A DNA stretch of 64,000 bases from an uncultured Tolumonas sp. (GTDB taxonomy: Bacteria > Pseudomonadota > Gammaproteobacteria > Enterobacterales > Aeromonadaceae): assembly GCF_963556105.2 (NCBI RefSeq), contig NZ_OY829944.1:2019501-2083500 (forward strand). Reading direction: 5' to 3'. The notes beneath the pieces were generated by a model. It was not told the origin of the DNA. It searched no databases and worked only from the letters and a program-made list of their open reading frames with translations. Position numbers and translations under genes: made by a program. Positions 8,972 to 19,306 of the stretch are shown here, piece after piece. Position 1 is the stretch's first letter. Each line of letters starts with the position of its first letter.

Positions 8972-10363
8972 ATGTATCGGACGACCGTTGGCCAACGTAC
9001 TTATCAGTTTCCTGATCTGAAAATTCTGATGGCAAAAGCCAGCCCGGCACGATCTGGTGATTATCTGGCAGGAGTCGCAGCGGCGACCGCCGAAGAACGC
9101 ATGGCAGCCAAGATTTGCCTAGCCGATCTGCCGCTGAAAGTATTTTTACAAACAGCCTTAATTCCTTATGAAGAAGATGAGATCACACGACTCATTTTCG
9201 ATGAGCATGATCTCGCGGCATTTTCTTTGGTTAGTCATTTTACTGTGGGTGATTTTCGCGATTGGTTATTAAGCGAGCAGGCTGATAGCCTCACTTTAGC
9301 GCGATTAGCACCAGGATTAACCCCAGAAATGGTTGCTGCAGTCAGTAAATTAATGCGCAATCAAGATCTGATCCTTGTCGCTAAAAAATGTCGGGTCATC
9401 ACTAAATTCCGAAACACGATTGGTTTACCCGGTCGTTTGAGTGTGCGTCTGCAACCCAATCACCCGACCGATGCTTTATCAGGCATTGCAGCCGCGATGT
9501 TGGACGGTTTGCTGTATGGCAGTGGTGATGCAGTGGTTGGCATCAACCCCGCGACTGACAGCTTGCCAGGTTTAGCCAAACTGAACTATATGCTGGATGA
9601 CGTGATCCAACGCTTTGAGATCCCAACGCAATCGTGTGTTCTGACTCATGTCACTAACACCATCGAGTTGATCAATCGTGGTGTCCCTGTCGATCTGGTG
9701 TTTCAGTCTATTGCGGGTACAGAAAAAGCCAATTCAGGCTTTGGTGTAAACTTATCTATTTTGGCGGAAGCGGAAGCTGCCGCACAAAGCCTGAATCGTG
9801 GCACGATTGGCAAAAACGTGATGTATTTTGAAACTGGACAAGGCAGTTGTCTGTCAGCAAATGCTCATTTTGGTGTCGACCAACAAACTTGTGAAGCACG
9901 AGCCTATGCCGTGGCCAGAAAGTTCAACCCCCTGCTGACCAACACTGTGGTTGGTTTTATCGGCCCGGAATATCTCTATGACGGTAAACAGATCATTCGT
10001 GCCGGATTGGAAGATCACTTTTGCGGTAAATTATTGGGCGTACCATTAGGCTGTGATGTTTGTTATACCAATCACGCAGAAGCCGATCAGGATGATATGG
10101 ATACATTGCTGACACTCTTAGCCGCAGCAGGTTTAACCTTTCTGATTGGCGTGCCGGGTGCCGACGACATAATGCTGAACTACCAAAGCACCTCGTTCCA
10201 TGATGCGCTCTATATTCGCGAATTACTGGGTCTGAAACGTGCCCCTGAATTTGATAGCTGGTTGGAAAAGATGCGTCTTATTGATGCGCAAGGCCATCTG
10301 CTCGATCCATCCAAACAGCATCCGCTGCTGACGCAGTTACCTTCTCTTGGGAGCGCAGCATGA
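8972..10363 (+). CDS. eutB: Ethanolamine ammonia-lyase large subunit
   Basis: Adenosylcobalamin-dependent enzyme subunit that converts ethanolamine to acetaldehyde and ammonia; forms a complex with EutC. The 463-residue protein is full length and contains the conserved TIM-barrel segments, for example GLLYGSGDAVVGINPATDS, QSIAGTEKANSGFGVN, FETGQGSCLSANAHFGVDQ and the CDVCYTNHAEADQDDMD segment. GGAA lies upstream of the ATG. The stop overlaps the start of eutC (ATGA), showing translational coupling. No EutA reactivase, shell proteins or aldehyde/alcohol dehydrogenases of a long eut operon are present in the window. Confidence 0.97.
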   Translation: MYRTTVGQRTYQFPDLKILMAKASPARSGDYLAGVAAATAEERMAAKICLADLPLKVFLQTALIPYEEDEITRLIFDEHDLAAFSLVSHFTVGDFRDWLLSEQADSLTLARLAPGLTPEMVAAVSKLMRNQDLILVAKKCRVITKFRNTIGLPGRLSVRLQPNHPTDALSGIAAAMLDGLLYGSGDAVVGINPATDSLPGLAKLNYMLDDVIQRFEIPTQSCVLTHVTNTIELINRGVPVDLVFQSIAGTEKANSGFGVNLSILAEAEAAAQSLNRGTIGKNVMYFETGQGSCLSANAHFGVDQQTCEARAYAVARKFNPLLTNTVVGFIGPEYLYDGKQIIRAGLEDHFCGKLLGVPLGCDVCYTNHAEADQDDMDTLLTLLAAAGLTFLIGVPGADDIMLNYQSTSFHDALYIRELLGLKRAPEFDSWLEKMRLIDAQGHLLDPSKQHPLLTQLPSLGSAA

Positions 10364-11166
10364 GTAAAAATGTGATCCATCAAAACTCGTGGGATGAATT
10401 ACGTCAATTTACAGCTGCTCGTATCGCACTTGGGCGCACTGGTAATAGCTTGCCGACAAAAGAATTGCTGAAATTTGGTCTCGCGCATGCACAAGCGCGT
10501 GATGCCGTGCATTTGCCTTTTGCGGCTGATTCGCTGGCCGCTGAGTTGTATGAACAAGGTTTTACCACGTTACAGGCGTACAGTGCTGCGCCCGATCGTG
10601 AGACATACCTGCGCAGACCCGATCTAGGCCGCCAGCTTGCTGCCGAGTCTCGCGAGTGGTTGAAACAGCATGCCAAGCCAATCGAGTTGGTGATCGTCGT
10701 CGGTGATGGATTATCCTCCACGGCAATACATCGCAATACTGTACCTTTTTTACTGGAATTACGTCCGCGCCTTGAAGCGCTTGGTATTACCATTGGGCCA
10801 GTAGTCTTAACTAAACAGGCCCGTGTCGCTATCGGCGATGACATAGCTGAAACACTGCAGGTAAAAGCTGTGGTTGTATTGATCGGCGAACGCCCCGGTT
10901 TATCTTCCCCTGACAGCTTAGGCGTTTACCTGACGTGGGCACCGAAAGTAGGATTACTCGACTCCGAACGTAACTGCATCTCTAATGTTCGCCCAGAAGG
11001 GCTTAATTATCCTGAGGCGGCCCATAAACTCAGTTGGTTATTAGCGGAAATGTTCCGTCGCCAATTAAGTGGTGTTGCGTTAAAAGATGAAAGTGATGAT
11101 GCAGCAGATATTCTTTTGACTTCTCAAACATCAGCTACACTAAATATTGTAACCGTCATTGATTGA
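10360..11166 (+). CDS. eutC: Ethanolamine ammonia-lyase small subunit
   Basis: Partner of EutB that helps form the B12-binding site. The 268-residue protein shows typical EutC segments: LTPARIALGRTG-like (TAARIALGRTGNSLPT), FGLAHAQARDAVH, IVVGDGLSSTAI, VLIGERPGLSSPDSLGVYLT and ERNCISNVRPEGL. It lacks the extended N-terminal region seen in enterobacterial EutC, consistent with the form used without a microcompartment. The start overlaps eutB by 4 bp and a terminator follows. Confidence 0.96.
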   Translation: MSKNVIHQNSWDELRQFTAARIALGRTGNSLPTKELLKFGLAHAQARDAVHLPFAADSLAAELYEQGFTTLQAYSAAPDRETYLRRPDLGRQLAAESREWLKQHAKPIELVIVVGDGLSSTAIHRNTVPFLLELRPRLEALGITIGPVVLTKQARVAIGDDIAETLQVKAVVVLIGERPGLSSPDSLGVYLTWAPKVGLLDSERNCISNVRPEGLNYPEAAHKLSWLLAEMFRRQLSGVALKDESDDAADILLTSQTSATLNIVTVID

Positions 11167-11216
11167 GCCCCTTGTTGTGGTGTTTGTGTTTTGAATCCTC
11201 GTTGTTCGATGTATTT

Positions 11217-11246
11217 AAGGAGCTTAATGCTCCTTTCTTTTTTTTG
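11217..11246 (+). terminator. Intrinsic terminator after eutC
   Basis: AAGGAGC/GCTCCTT stem of 7 bp with loop TTAAT followed by a T-rich tract (TCTTTTTTTT). Closes the eutBC transcript. Confidence 0.88.
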
Positions 11247-11364
11247 TTTTTTAGATCAAAACCTCTCACCAATCCGTATTTTTTTGACATACATCATATT
11301 AAGTTGACGGCCGATTCAAAAATGATGTAATTTTACTACATCTTTTCAGGTGGAGACTGTACCT

Positions 11365-12354
11365 ATGAAAATCGCATTATTCAGCGCTAAAGCTTACGAC
11401 CGTGATTATTTTGAACAAGCCAATCAGCAGTTTGATTATTCCATCGATTATTTCGACGTACGTTTGGATGCAAAAACCTCGCGTTTAGCTCACGGTTATC
11501 CGGTTGTTTGTGCATTTGTTAATGATGATCTTTCGCGTCCGGTATTAACTGATCTGGTTAACAACGGCACTCGCCTGTTAGCAATGCGCTGCGCTGGTTA
11601 TAACAATGTTGATTTAGTTGCTGCGAAAGAGTTAGGACTGACTGTTGTCCGGGTTCCCGCCTATTCGCCAGAAGCCGTTGCAGAACACAGTGTTGGCCTG
11701 ATGATGACGTTGAATCGTCGCATCCATAAAGCCTATCAACGCACCCGCGATGCCAATTTTGCCCTTGATGGCTTAGTGGGTTTTAACATGTTCGGCAAGA
11801 CCGCGGGCATTATTGGTACAGGTAAGATCGGTATCGCAACCTTAAGAATTTTGAAAGGTTTTGGTATGCGATTGCTGGTTAACGACCCATTCCAGAATCA
11901 AGCTGCTATTGAGTTAGGCGCGGAGTATGTCGATCTGGATACGCTATTTCGTGAGTCAGATGTGATCAGCTTGCATTGCCCGCTATTTCAGGAAAATTAC
12001 CACCTGCTGAACTCACAATCATTCGCCAAAATGAAAAAAGGTGTGATGATCATTAATACCAGTCGTGGTGCGTTGCTGAATTCTCAAGATGCAATCGAAG
12101 CGTTAAAACAAGGTAAGATCGGAGCACTTGGTTTAGATGTTTACGAAGAAGAAAGCGAACTCTTCTTTGAAGATAAATCGAACGAAGTGATCACCGATGA
12201 CACCTTCCGTCGTCTTTCTGCCTGCCATAATGTGTTGTTCACTGGTCACCAGGCATTTTTGACGCGTGAAGCGTTGCTGTCTATAGCCGGAACTACATTA
12301 AATAACGCCAAAATCTTTGCTGCTAATGAAAAAAGCGGCAATGAAGTGGAGTAA
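11365..12354 (+). CDS. ldhA: D-lactate dehydrogenase (NAD, fermentative)
   Basis: Reduces pyruvate to D-lactate during fermentation. The 329-residue product belongs to the D-2-hydroxyacid dehydrogenase family: nucleotide-binding GTGKIG in the middle, the Arg of INTSRGALLN, the Glu region DVYEEESE and the catalytic His in FTGHQAFLT. ATG 11365 was chosen (MKIALFSAKAYDR, preceded by AGGTGGAG) rather than an upstream GTG at 11350. It is a single-gene unit with its own terminator. A possible promoter (TTGACG, 18 bp, TAATTT) lies just upstream. Confidence 0.96.
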   Translation: MKIALFSAKAYDRDYFEQANQQFDYSIDYFDVRLDAKTSRLAHGYPVVCAFVNDDLSRPVLTDLVNNGTRLLAMRCAGYNNVDLVAAKELGLTVVRVPAYSPEAVAEHSVGLMMTLNRRIHKAYQRTRDANFALDGLVGFNMFGKTAGIIGTGKIGIATLRILKGFGMRLLVNDPFQNQAAIELGAEYVDLDTLFRESDVISLHCPLFQENYHLLNSQSFAKMKKGVMIINTSRGALLNSQDAIEALKQGKIGALGLDVYEEESELFFEDKSNEVITDDTFRRLSACHNVLFTGHQAFLTREALLSIAGTTLNNAKIFAANEKSGNEVE

Positions 12355-12380
12355 ACTTACAACATTTTAACATTTATATC

Positions 12381-12404
12381 GGGAAGCACATGCTTCCCTT
12401 TTTT
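12381..12404 (+). terminator. Intrinsic terminator after ldhA
   Basis: GGGAAGC/GCTTCCC stem with loop ACAT followed by six T. Confidence 0.92.
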
Positions 12405-12466
12405 AACTTATATAAATACATACATTTCCTGCATAAAAACTTCTTTGATCTGACTCGCAAATTAAC

Positions 12467-12495
12467 TTGCACGCAGCTGATCCGCCCTCTAGAAT
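12467..12495 (+). promoter_or_regulatory. Predicted sigma-70 promoter of satP, possible CRP site upstream
   Basis: TTGCAC (12467-12472), a 17-bp spacer, and TAGAAT (12490-12495). Just upstream, TTTGA-TCTGAC-TCGCA (12444-12459) resembles a CRP half-conserved site, which fits catabolite control of acetate uptake, but only the TGA/TCGCA core supports it. Confidence 0.6.
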
Positions 12496-12570
12496 CGCGC
12501 GGATTTTTGCATAAACCTAACGTTCATCAGGATGATGAACCCTTTAAGCGTTATTACTGGAGAACTTCTC

Positions 12571-13140
12571 GTGAGCGAAAAATTGGCAAATCCAGCACCA
12601 TTGGGTCTGATGGGTTTTGGTATGACCACTGTGCTGCTGAACATCCATAATGCAGGCTTCTTCCCAATCAGCGCCATGATTCTGGCAATGGGTCTGGCAT
12701 ATGGCGGTATGGCGCAAGTGATTGCCGGTATTCTTGAATTCAAAAAAGGCAACACATTCGGTCTGACAGCTTTTACCTCTTACGGTTTCTTCTGGATCAG
12801 TCTGGTATTCCTGATCCTGATGCCAAAATGGGGTTGGGCTGATGCAGCAAACGAAACATCAATGGGTTGTTACCTGCTGATGTGGGGTATCTTCACACTG
12901 TTCATGTTCTTTGGCACGCTGAAAGGCCCTAAAGCACTGCAGGTTGTATTTGGTACTCTGGTTGTGTTGTTCTTCTTGTTGGCAGCCAAAGATTTCACTG
13001 GTAACGCAGCATTAGGTACTTTCGCTGGTTTTGAAGGTATTTTCTGTGGCGCCTCTGCAATTTATCTGGCGATGGCTGAAGTGCTGAACGAAAAATTCGG
13101 TCGCACCATTCTGCCAATCGGTGAAGCACAAGCTCACTAA
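12571..13140 (+). CDS. satP: Acetate/succinate uptake transporter SatP (GPR1/FUN34/YaaH family)
   Basis: Six-helix inner-membrane acetate and succinate transporter. The 189-residue protein begins [19 protein letters not shown], containing the family signature [11 protein letters not shown], and ends [20 protein letters not shown] at 12571 is preferred because TGGAG lies about 7 bp upstream and because the family starts only a few residues before the NPAPLG motif; an in-frame ATG at 12532 would add 13 unrelated residues. The gene stands alone between ldhA and the convergent ndh. Confidence 0.94.
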   Translation: MSEKLANPAPLGLMGFGMTTVLLNIHNAGFFPISAMILAMGLAYGGMAQVIAGILEFKKGNTFGLTAFTSYGFFWISLVFLILMPKWGWADAANETSMGCYLLMWGIFTLFMFFGTLKGPKALQVVFGTLVVLFFLLAAKDFTGNAALGTFAGFEGIFCGASAIYLAMAEVLNEKFGRTILPIGEAQAH

Positions 13141-13163
13141 GCTTATAAAAAGCATCTGAATCA

Positions 13164-13187
13164 ACGCCGCATCATGCGGCGTTTTTT
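13164..13187 (+). terminator. Intrinsic terminator after satP
   Basis: ACGCCGCA/TGCGGCGT stem of 8 bp with loop TCA and six T. Confidence 0.92.
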
Positions 13188-13211
13188 ATGCTTCGCGTAA
13201 ATGTCACCTAC

Positions 13212-13242
13212 AAAAAAGCCGACTGAAATTAGTCGGCTTTTT
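13212..13242 (-). terminator. Terminator of ndh (bidirectional)
   Basis: AAAAAGCCGACT/AGTCGGCTTTTT with a 6-nt loop. It has A and T runs on both sides and can stop transcription from either strand; it lies just after the ndh stop. Confidence 0.88.
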
Positions 13243-13257
13243 ACTATCAGCAAGAAA

Positions 13258-14571
13258 TCAATGCAGTTTCAGGCGTGGACGCAGAATTCGGTTCAACTGA
13301 CCAACCAACATAATCAAACCAGTTTTTACATAACCGTAAAGAGCGACTTGGTGCATACGATATAAAGAGATATACATCATACGAGCGATGCGGCCCTCAA
13401 TCATCATAGAACCACGCATCAGGTTACCCATCAAGCTACCAACTGTTGAGAAGTTACTCAGCGATACCAATGAACCATAATCCATGTATTGGTACGCTTT
13501 TAATTCACCACCATTGATCTGTGCCAGAATATTTTTCATAGCCTGAGTTGCCATCTGGTGAGCAGATTGCGCACGCGGCGGAACAAGTTTACCGTCTTCC
13601 ATAGCACAAGCAGCACAATCACCAATAGCATAGATGTGGTCATCTAAAGTGCTTTGCAGCGTGCCTTTTACGACCAGTTGGTTTGCGCGGTTAGTTTCCA
13701 GCCCGCCAATTTCTTTCAGGAAATCAGGTGCTTTAACACCAGCAGCCCAAACCATCAAATCTGCTTCGATCAACTCGCCGTCTTTGGTCATCAGACCTTT
13801 ATCGGTTGCTTCACTGACAAACGTCGCGGTACGGATATCCACACCCAGTTCAGCCAGTTCATGATGCGCGGCACCAGAAATACGCTCTGGTAGTGCAGGC
13901 AGAATACGTGGGCCAGCTTCAACCACAGTTACTTTCAGGCTGCGACGAGACAGATTTTTATAACCATATGCCGTCAATTCTTCTACCGCATTATATAACT
14001 CAGCAGAAAGTTCAATACCTGTTGCGCCCGCCCCTACGATAGCGATCTTAATATTGCCATCTTGCGGAATATCAGTGTTGCTCGTAGTACGCGAGCCCGC
14101 AAAACGCAGGAATTTATCCATCAAAATGTTATGGAAACGGAAAGCCTGATCAGCGCTATCAAGGAAAATACAATGGTCACGAACGCCAGGTGTATTGAAA
14201 TCGTTAGAAACTGATCCCAGCGCCATTACCAGGTAGTCATATTCAATTTCACGCTCACCTAATACTTCTTCGCCTTTTTCACCATAAATTGGTGCCAGTA
14301 CGATACGTTTTTCCTGACGTTTAATATCAGTCAATGTGCCTAATTGGAATTCAAACGCATTGTGGCGGGCCTGAGACTGATAGCTTAATGCATCAACACC
14401 AGCATCCAGTGATCCTGCTGCAACTTCATGCAGCAACGGTTTCCATAAATGGGTACGGTTGCGATCAACTAACGTGATCTGAGCCTTACCTTTTTTACCC
14501 AATTTACGTCCCAGACGTGTGGCCAATTCAAGACCACCTGCACCACCACCAACAATGACAATTTTGGTCAT
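13258..14571 (-). CDS. ndh: NADH:quinone oxidoreductase type II
   Basis: Non-proton-pumping, membrane-associated respiratory NADH dehydrogenase with FAD. The 437-residue flavoprotein has an N-terminal dinucleotide site [10 protein letters not shown], a second one [10 protein letters not shown] (NADH), the APDF/AIGDCAA region, and a C-terminal amphipathic part ([20 protein letters not shown]) used for membrane attachment. It is the last gene of a nagZ-ycfP-ndh run in the same order as in enterobacteria. Confidence 0.97.
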   Translation of the reverse strand: MTKIVIVGGGAGGLELATRLGRKLGKKGKAQITLVDRNRTHLWKPLLHEVAAGSLDAGVDALSYQSQARHNAFEFQLGTLTDIKRQEKRIVLAPIYGEKGEEVLGEREIEYDYLVMALGSVSNDFNTPGVRDHCIFLDSADQAFRFHNILMDKFLRFAGSRTTSNTDIPQDGNIKIAIVGAGATGIELSAELYNAVEELTAYGYKNLSRRSLKVTVVEAGPRILPALPERISGAAHHELAELGVDIRTATFVSEATDKGLMTKDGELIEADLMVWAAGVKAPDFLKEIGGLETNRANQLVVKGTLQSTLDDHIYAIGDCAACAMEDGKLVPPRAQSAHQMATQAMKNILAQINGGELKAYQYMDYGSLVSLSNFSTVGSLMGNLMRGSMMIEGRIARMMYISLYRMHQVALYGYVKTGLIMLVGQLNRILRPRLKLH

Positions 14572-14637
14572 ACCAGAAGCACCTTTTTTATTACATATGT
14601 TAAGGAATAGTTACGCTTCCTCAAAAATCATCTGACA

Positions 14638-15180
14638 TCATCCAGCATTTTTGAATGCTTTTATAAGCTGTAGATGTGACGACAGATCCTTGAACTTATG
14701 GGATTGTTGCTCATCCCATACAATGTCGTAATATTCTTTCAGCTCACTTGCTGTGCGGCTATTATCCATGACTTCATCGTTAACAGAAAGGATACAAATG
14801 CACTTTCTTGCATTTTTTTTACGAAATTCAGTTACACATTTGGAAGCAATATCATTATATTCTTCGGGACGAGCAATCTTCCCTTGCATGGTTTCTTCAG
14901 GGAAAAGGTTCGGATTAAACATGACTTGACGAATGCCGCACAAAAATCCAATGCGCTCACTCCAGTAACCGCCCAGACCAACACCACAAATCAACGGTGC
15001 AGGATCATCAGATGTAGTGATTTGACGATGTACTTCCTTCAACAAATGGCTCATATCCTGACGAGGATAAACCGTACTGTAGCTAACCATACGCACATCT
15101 GGGTCAATGAATTGTAATTGCAATACTTTTTCATAATTGCCAGGGCTAGTCGCATCAAAGCCGTGCAGATAAATAATCAT
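14638..15180 (-). CDS. ycfP: YcfP-like alpha/beta-hydrolase-fold protein (UPF0227)
   Basis: A 180-residue cytosolic protein beginning [20 protein letters not shown], the typical YcfP/UPF0227 start with the oxyanion-region HGF motif, and containing [16 protein letters not shown]. In YcfP the nucleophile-elbow position is not a classical GxSxG serine and no enzymatic activity is established. It sits between nagZ and ndh, its usual location. Confidence 0.92.
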   Translation of the reverse strand: MIIYLHGFDATSPGNYEKVLQLQFIDPDVRMVSYSTVYPRQDMSHLLKEVHRQITTSDDPAPLICGVGLGGYWSERIGFLCGIRQVMFNPNLFPEETMQGKIARPEEYNDIASKCVTEFRKKNARKCICILSVNDEVMDNSRTASELKEYYDIVWDEQQSHKFKDLSSHLQLIKAFKNAG

Positions 15181-15219
15181 GTTGGATCCCTCTCAATCAA
15201 CAACCTTGTCAGGAATTCA

Positions 15220-15242
15220 CCATAGCAGGTCTCCTGCTATGG
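15220..15242. other. Hairpin between nagZ and ycfP
   Basis: CCATAGCAGG/CCTGCTATGG, a 10-bp perfect stem with a 3-nt loop and no T tract on either strand. It is not a standard terminator; it may be a processing or stability hairpin in the nagZ-ycfP-ndh mRNA. Confidence 0.6.
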
Positions 15243-15289
15243 GGTCAGTTCAAAGCCCCGAAAGGCTGCTTAAGATCAAAAATATGATA

Positions 15290-16297
15290 TTAATTAACAT
15301 ACTCTTCAACAAAGCGACGGACTCTGTTTTGCGTGGTTTGCCAGCGAGATGATGATATGAGTCGAGACCAATCACCTTGGTTTTTACTTAGTAATAGCTC
15401 TGCGCTGCTAGAAGGTGGATTTTTTAATCCATCAAGAATGGCAACTGCACCACGACGGTTATTGCATGCCAGTAACATATCGCAGCCAGCATCTAAAGCA
15501 GCTTGAGCGCGTTCTGGATATCCGCCAGCAACAGCTGCGCCTTCCATCGTCAGATCATCACTGAAAATAACCCCTTTGAATCCTAGTTTTTTCCGTAATA
15601 TTTCCTGCAACCAAAAACGAGAGAAACCGGCGGGATGCTCATCAATCTCGGTATAAATCACATGCGCAGGCATGAGTGCATCTAATTTTCCTGTCGGAAT
15701 TAACTGTTTAAATGGCACCATATCCGTTGCATCTATTTCTTCCCAGGAGCGATTGTCTCGCGGACTTTCGACATGAGAATCGGCTCTGACGCTACCATGC
15801 CCAGGGAAATGTTTACCAGTTGCTTTCATTCCAGCCTGGTGCATGCCATCAATAAATGCAGATGCCAGCTCAATCACTTGCTGAGGATCTCTACTGAAAC
15901 TGCGATTCCCAATCACATTGCTACCACGTTCTAAATCCAGCACAGGGGCAAAACTTAAATCGATATCATGAGCCAGTAGTTCTGCTGCCATTAACCAACC
16001 ACAATCTGCAGCTAAACTGGCAGCCTGATTACCCGCATTATGCAAAACCCCCATTGGTGGGATGCGGGAAAAGCCATCTCGAAAACGCTGAACACGGCCA
16101 CCTTCATGGTCAACGGCAATCAGTAAGGGTTTAGCGGCAGCTTGCCGTATCGCCGCCACTAATGCCGATAATTGTGCCCGGTCATGATAATTGCGGGTAA
16201 ATAAGATCAAACCACCCACTGTTGGGTGTGCCAGCATTTCACGTTCTTCAGCGTCCAGTTCACAACCCTGAACATCTAACATCAAAGGACCCATCAA
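15290..16297 (-). CDS. nagZ: Beta-N-acetylglucosaminidase NagZ (family GH3)
   Basis: Cytosolic peptidoglycan-recycling enzyme that removes GlcNAc from anhydromuropeptides. The 335-residue TIM-barrel protein shows [20 protein letters not shown], which includes the KH(F/I)PGHG signature and the His/Asp general acid-base pair, and the nucleophile region [10 protein letters not shown]. It starts [11 protein letters not shown]. First gene of the nagZ-ycfP-ndh cluster on the minus strand, divergent from pheA. Confidence 0.96.
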   Translation of the reverse strand: MMGPLMLDVQGCELDAEEREMLAHPTVGGLILFTRNYHDRAQLSALVAAIRQAAAKPLLIAVDHEGGRVQRFRDGFSRIPPMGVLHNAGNQAASLAADCGWLMAAELLAHDIDLSFAPVLDLERGSNVIGNRSFSRDPQQVIELASAFIDGMHQAGMKATGKHFPGHGSVRADSHVESPRDNRSWEEIDATDMVPFKQLIPTGKLDALMPAHVIYTEIDEHPAGFSRFWLQEILRKKLGFKGVIFSDDLTMEGAAVAGGYPERAQAALDAGCDMLLACNNRRGAVAILDGLKNPPSSSAELLLSKNQGDWSRLISSSRWQTTQNRVRRFVEEYVN

Positions 16298-16462
16298 GTT
16301 GTCGCCTATGATTAAAGGAATGATTTCTTAGCTACTATTCTATATATAGGGAGGCAGGAAGTGTTACCATTTGTGCATATCAGGATTATTTGCATCCGAT
16401 TATGTTTTCTTTAATTTGCATCTGCGTAATGTGCACCGATATTTATACAAGGAGAGTAAGCC

Positions 16463-17626
16463 ATGGCTACACTGGATGAGATCCGCCATTCCATTAACGA
16501 GATTGACACCCAGTTGCTCGCTCTTTTTGCCAAACGTCGTGCAATAAGTATTGAAGTGGCTAAAAATAAATTATTTAGCCAACGCCCGATCCGAGATCAA
16601 CGGCGAGAACAAGAGCTACTGGCATATCTGACTCAGGTTGGTCACCCAATGGGCCTTTCTGCCCATTTTATTCAGAAAGTATTCCAATTAATTATCGAAG
16701 ATTCTGTATTAATTCAGCAGGATTTTGTGCAACAACAGAAAAACCCTGAGCAAGTAGATGCAGGAAACAGCGTTGCTTATTTAGGGCCATTAGGATCATA
16801 TTCCAGCCTTGCTGCCCGTAAATTCCTTGGCCGCCAGTTATCCGATATTCGTGAAATAAGTTGCAGCAGCTTTAATCAGGTTTTTCATGAAGTAGAAAGT
16901 GGCGCTTGTCAGTATGGGGTATTACCTATCGAGAATATGACATCCGGTTCTATCAATGAAGTTTATGATTTGATGCAACAGACCAGCCTCTCGATTGTTG
17001 CTGAACTAACCTACCCGATTGATCATTGCCTGCTGACAGCCGTGGATACCAATATAAATGATATTGAAGTTATCTATGGGCACCCACAACCCATCATGCA
17101 GTCATCGCATTATCTTGATAGTAACCCGCACATTCGCAAAGTTTTTTGCGATTCATCATCCGCAGCCATGTTGAAGGTCAAAGAACTTGCTTCACCGAAT
17201 GCGGCTGCTATTGGTAGTGCTGAGGGTGGAGATATCTACGGTTTAATTAAAATTGCCAGTGGATTAGCTAACCAGCCGGATAACTGTACTCGTTTTCTGA
17301 TTGTTGCCCGTGAGCCAATTAAAGTATCACCACTGGTTCCGGCAAAAACGACATTCATTATGTCCACAACACAAAAAACCGGTTCACTGGTAGAAGCATT
17401 ATTAGTATTGCGCAACCACAACATCAACATGACTAAATTGGAATCACGTCCAATACCAGGAAACCCTTGGGAAGAAATGTTTTACGTTGATGTTGCCGCT
17501 AATCTGGAAAGTGATGAAATGCAGGCCGCGATTCAGGATCTTCAATCATCCACTCGCTATGTGAAGATATTAGGCTGTTATCCGAGCGAAGATGTTCATC
17601 CGGTCAGTAGCCCTACAGCAGAATAA
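16463..17626 (+). CDS. pheA: Bifunctional chorismate mutase / prephenate dehydratase
   Basis: P-protein of phenylalanine biosynthesis. Of 387 residues, about 1-90 are the AroQ chorismate mutase (IRHSINEIDTQLLALFAKRR), about 103-285 the prephenate dehydratase (GPLGSYSSLAARKF, PIENMTSGSINEVYD, TRFLIVARE) and the C-terminal ~90 an ACT regulatory domain with the Phe-binding ESRPIPGNPWEE segment. AAGGAGAG precedes the ATG. I looked for a Phe-rich leader peptide upstream and found none, so pheL-type attenuation is not evident. Confidence 0.97.
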   Translation: MATLDEIRHSINEIDTQLLALFAKRRAISIEVAKNKLFSQRPIRDQRREQELLAYLTQVGHPMGLSAHFIQKVFQLIIEDSVLIQQDFVQQQKNPEQVDAGNSVAYLGPLGSYSSLAARKFLGRQLSDIREISCSSFNQVFHEVESGACQYGVLPIENMTSGSINEVYDLMQQTSLSIVAELTYPIDHCLLTAVDTNINDIEVIYGHPQPIMQSSHYLDSNPHIRKVFCDSSSAAMLKVKELASPNAAAIGSAEGGDIYGLIKIASGLANQPDNCTRFLIVAREPIKVSPLVPAKTTFIMSTTQKTGSLVEALLVLRNHNINMTKLESRPIPGNPWEEMFYVDVAANLESDEMQAAIQDLQSSTRYVKILGCYPSEDVHPVSSPTAE

Positions 17627-17653
17627 AAAAAGCCCCGAAAGGGGCTTTTTTTA
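17625..17653 (+). terminator. Terminator between pheA and zapC
   Basis: AGCCCC-GAAA-GGGGCT flanked by an A run and a T run; a tetraloop hairpin usable in both directions between two convergent genes. Confidence 0.92.
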
Positions 17654-17669
17654 TATTAGCACTTATGGC

Positions 17670-18209
17670 TTACGCCATTTTAGCCAAGTATTTTGTCGCT
17701 GCCTGATAAGGCAACAGTTTACTATTCATCAATTTGCATATTGCAGATTGTTTTAATGATTTATCTGAATCTAATTGGATAGACTGGCTGATTACAATAC
17801 AAAGCGATGCTGTCGAGCCCGGTGATATAACCATTACATCACCATACATGCATTCTGTCACAACCGAAAAAACCTCTCCCAATTCCGGTATATCAGAAAG
17901 CATGTTTACATCCTGATAAAACCAACTCTGGCTGACTAATGGGCGTGCATATTTAATAGCAGCGATAGCATTCAGAACAATCTGAACACGTTCAGGATCA
18001 GTAAACGGAAACTCGCCAAGGCATTCAAGGAAATGAAAATAATGCGAGGAATCATCTACAGTAAATGACTCTGTAAATGCTGATTTTTTTTCTAGCTGCT
18101 TCGCAGGTATGGCTGCAGTGAACTGCATATCATCCGTTAAATCCAGAAGAATGTTTTGGCGCTGTTCATCAAATATCCAGCGCCAATTTTCATCAGGGAC
18201 TAATATCAT
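17670..18209 (-). CDS. zapC: Cell division protein ZapC
   Basis: FtsZ-ring stabilising protein of the cytosol. The 179-residue product from ATG 18209 starts MILVPDENWRWIFDEQRQNI, aligning with the enterobacterial start MRIKPDDNWRWYYDE, and continues LDLTDDMQFTAAIPAKQL, FTVDDSSHYFHFLE and VLNAIAAIKYARP, all recognisable ZapC segments. An in-frame TTG 57 bp upstream would add 19 residues with no family support. It lies next to pyrD as in E. coli, though here the two are on the same strand in the order pyrD then zapC. Confidence 0.88.
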   Translation of the reverse strand: MILVPDENWRWIFDEQRQNILLDLTDDMQFTAAIPAKQLEKKSAFTESFTVDDSSHYFHFLECLGEFPFTDPERVQIVLNAIAAIKYARPLVSQSWFYQDVNMLSDIPELGEVFSVVTECMYGDVMVISPGSTASLCIVISQSIQLDSDKSLKQSAICKLMNSKLLPYQAATKYLAKMA

Positions 18210-18292
18210 CCGTTTGCTCTCTATCCCGTTTTCCGATGTTATAAAACAATCTAGGATATTTTTCAAACGGACATTGCAAAAATATGCAAATA

Positions 18293-19306
18293 TCAGATGT
18301 TATTAACGATATTTTTTACTAAATCAGGGCCGTTATAAATAAAACCAGAATAAATCTGAACTAATTCAGCACCAGCCTGTATTTTTTCTCTTGCCGCCAT
18401 TGCCGAATCAATACCGCCTACACCAATAATTGGAATTTGCCCTTTTAGATATTGATGTAACGCTCGAATGATTTCTGTACTCTTATTTTGTAATGGTCGG
18501 CCACTTAAACCACCAGTCTCAGCGGCATGCGGCATGTCGTGGATCACCTCACGATCCAATGTGGTATTAGTCGCAATGACACCATCAATCTTATGGCGTA
18601 AAAGCGCTTCTGCTACTTGTTTTAATTCTTCTGGCGATAAATCCGGTGCAATTTTCACTGCTAAAGGAACATATTTTTTATGCTTTTCAGCCAGCTCTTT
18701 TTGACGCTCTTTTAAGCTATTTAATAAATCGTCAAACGCATCACCATATTGTAATTGGCGCAAATTCGGTGTGTTGGGTGACGAAATATTTACGGCTATA
18801 TATCCGGCATAGGCGTATACCTTATCCATACAAATCAGATAATCGTCTTTACCATTTTCTATTGGTGTATCTTTATTCTTACCAATGTTAATGCCTAAAA
18901 TACCTTTGTAATGGCTCTTTTTGACATTTTCGATCAGATTATCCACGCCTTTATTGTTGAACCCCATGCGATTAATGATCCCCTGAGCTGGAATCACACG
19001 GAAAATGCGCGGTTTGTCGTTGCCCGGCTGAGGGCGAGGTGTCACGGTGCCAACCTCGATAAAACCAAAACCCATTGCGCCAAATGCATCGATCGCATCG
19101 CCATCTTTATCCAAGCCAGCAGCCAGCCCGACAGGGTTATCGAACTTCAACCCCATCACTTCAACTGGACGAGAAGGAAGTTTATTACGGAAAAACACCT
19201 CAAACGGAGTCCCTCCCATCCATGCCAACTGATGAATAGTTAATTCATGAACAACTTCAGGATCAAGTTTAAATAGGAAATGACGGACTAACGGGTAATA
19301 AAACAT
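18293..19306 (-). CDS. pyrD: Dihydroorotate dehydrogenase (quinone), class 2
   Basis: Membrane-associated FMN enzyme of pyrimidine synthesis, oxidising dihydroorotate with quinone. The 337-residue protein has the N-terminal amphipathic membrane helix ([20 protein letters not shown]), FMN/active-site segments [53 protein letters not shown]-like ([12 protein letters not shown]) with the catalytic Ser, and [19 protein letters not shown] 19306 matches the usual start. Confidence 0.97.
   Translation of the reverse strand: MFYYPLVRHFLFKLDPEVVHELTIHQLAWMGGTPFEVFFRNKLPSRPVEVMGLKFDNPVGLAAGLDKDGDAIDAFGAMGFGFIEVGTVTPRPQPGNDKPRIFRVIPAQGIINRMGFNNKGVDNLIENVKKSHYKGILGINIGKNKDTPIENGKDDYLICMDKVYAYAGYIAVNISSPNTPNLRQLQYGDAFDDLLNSLKERQKELAEKHKKYVPLAVKIAPDLSPEELKQVAEALLRHKIDGVIATNTTLDREVIHDMPHAAETGGLSGRPLQNKSTEIIRALHQYLKGQIPIIGVGGIDSAMAAREKIQAGAELVQIYSGFIYNGPDLVKNIVNNI

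Noticed and set aside
16322-16462. Leader peptide/attenuator for pheA
   Set aside because: No short ORF with a run of Phe codons and no terminator/antiterminator pair before the ATG.
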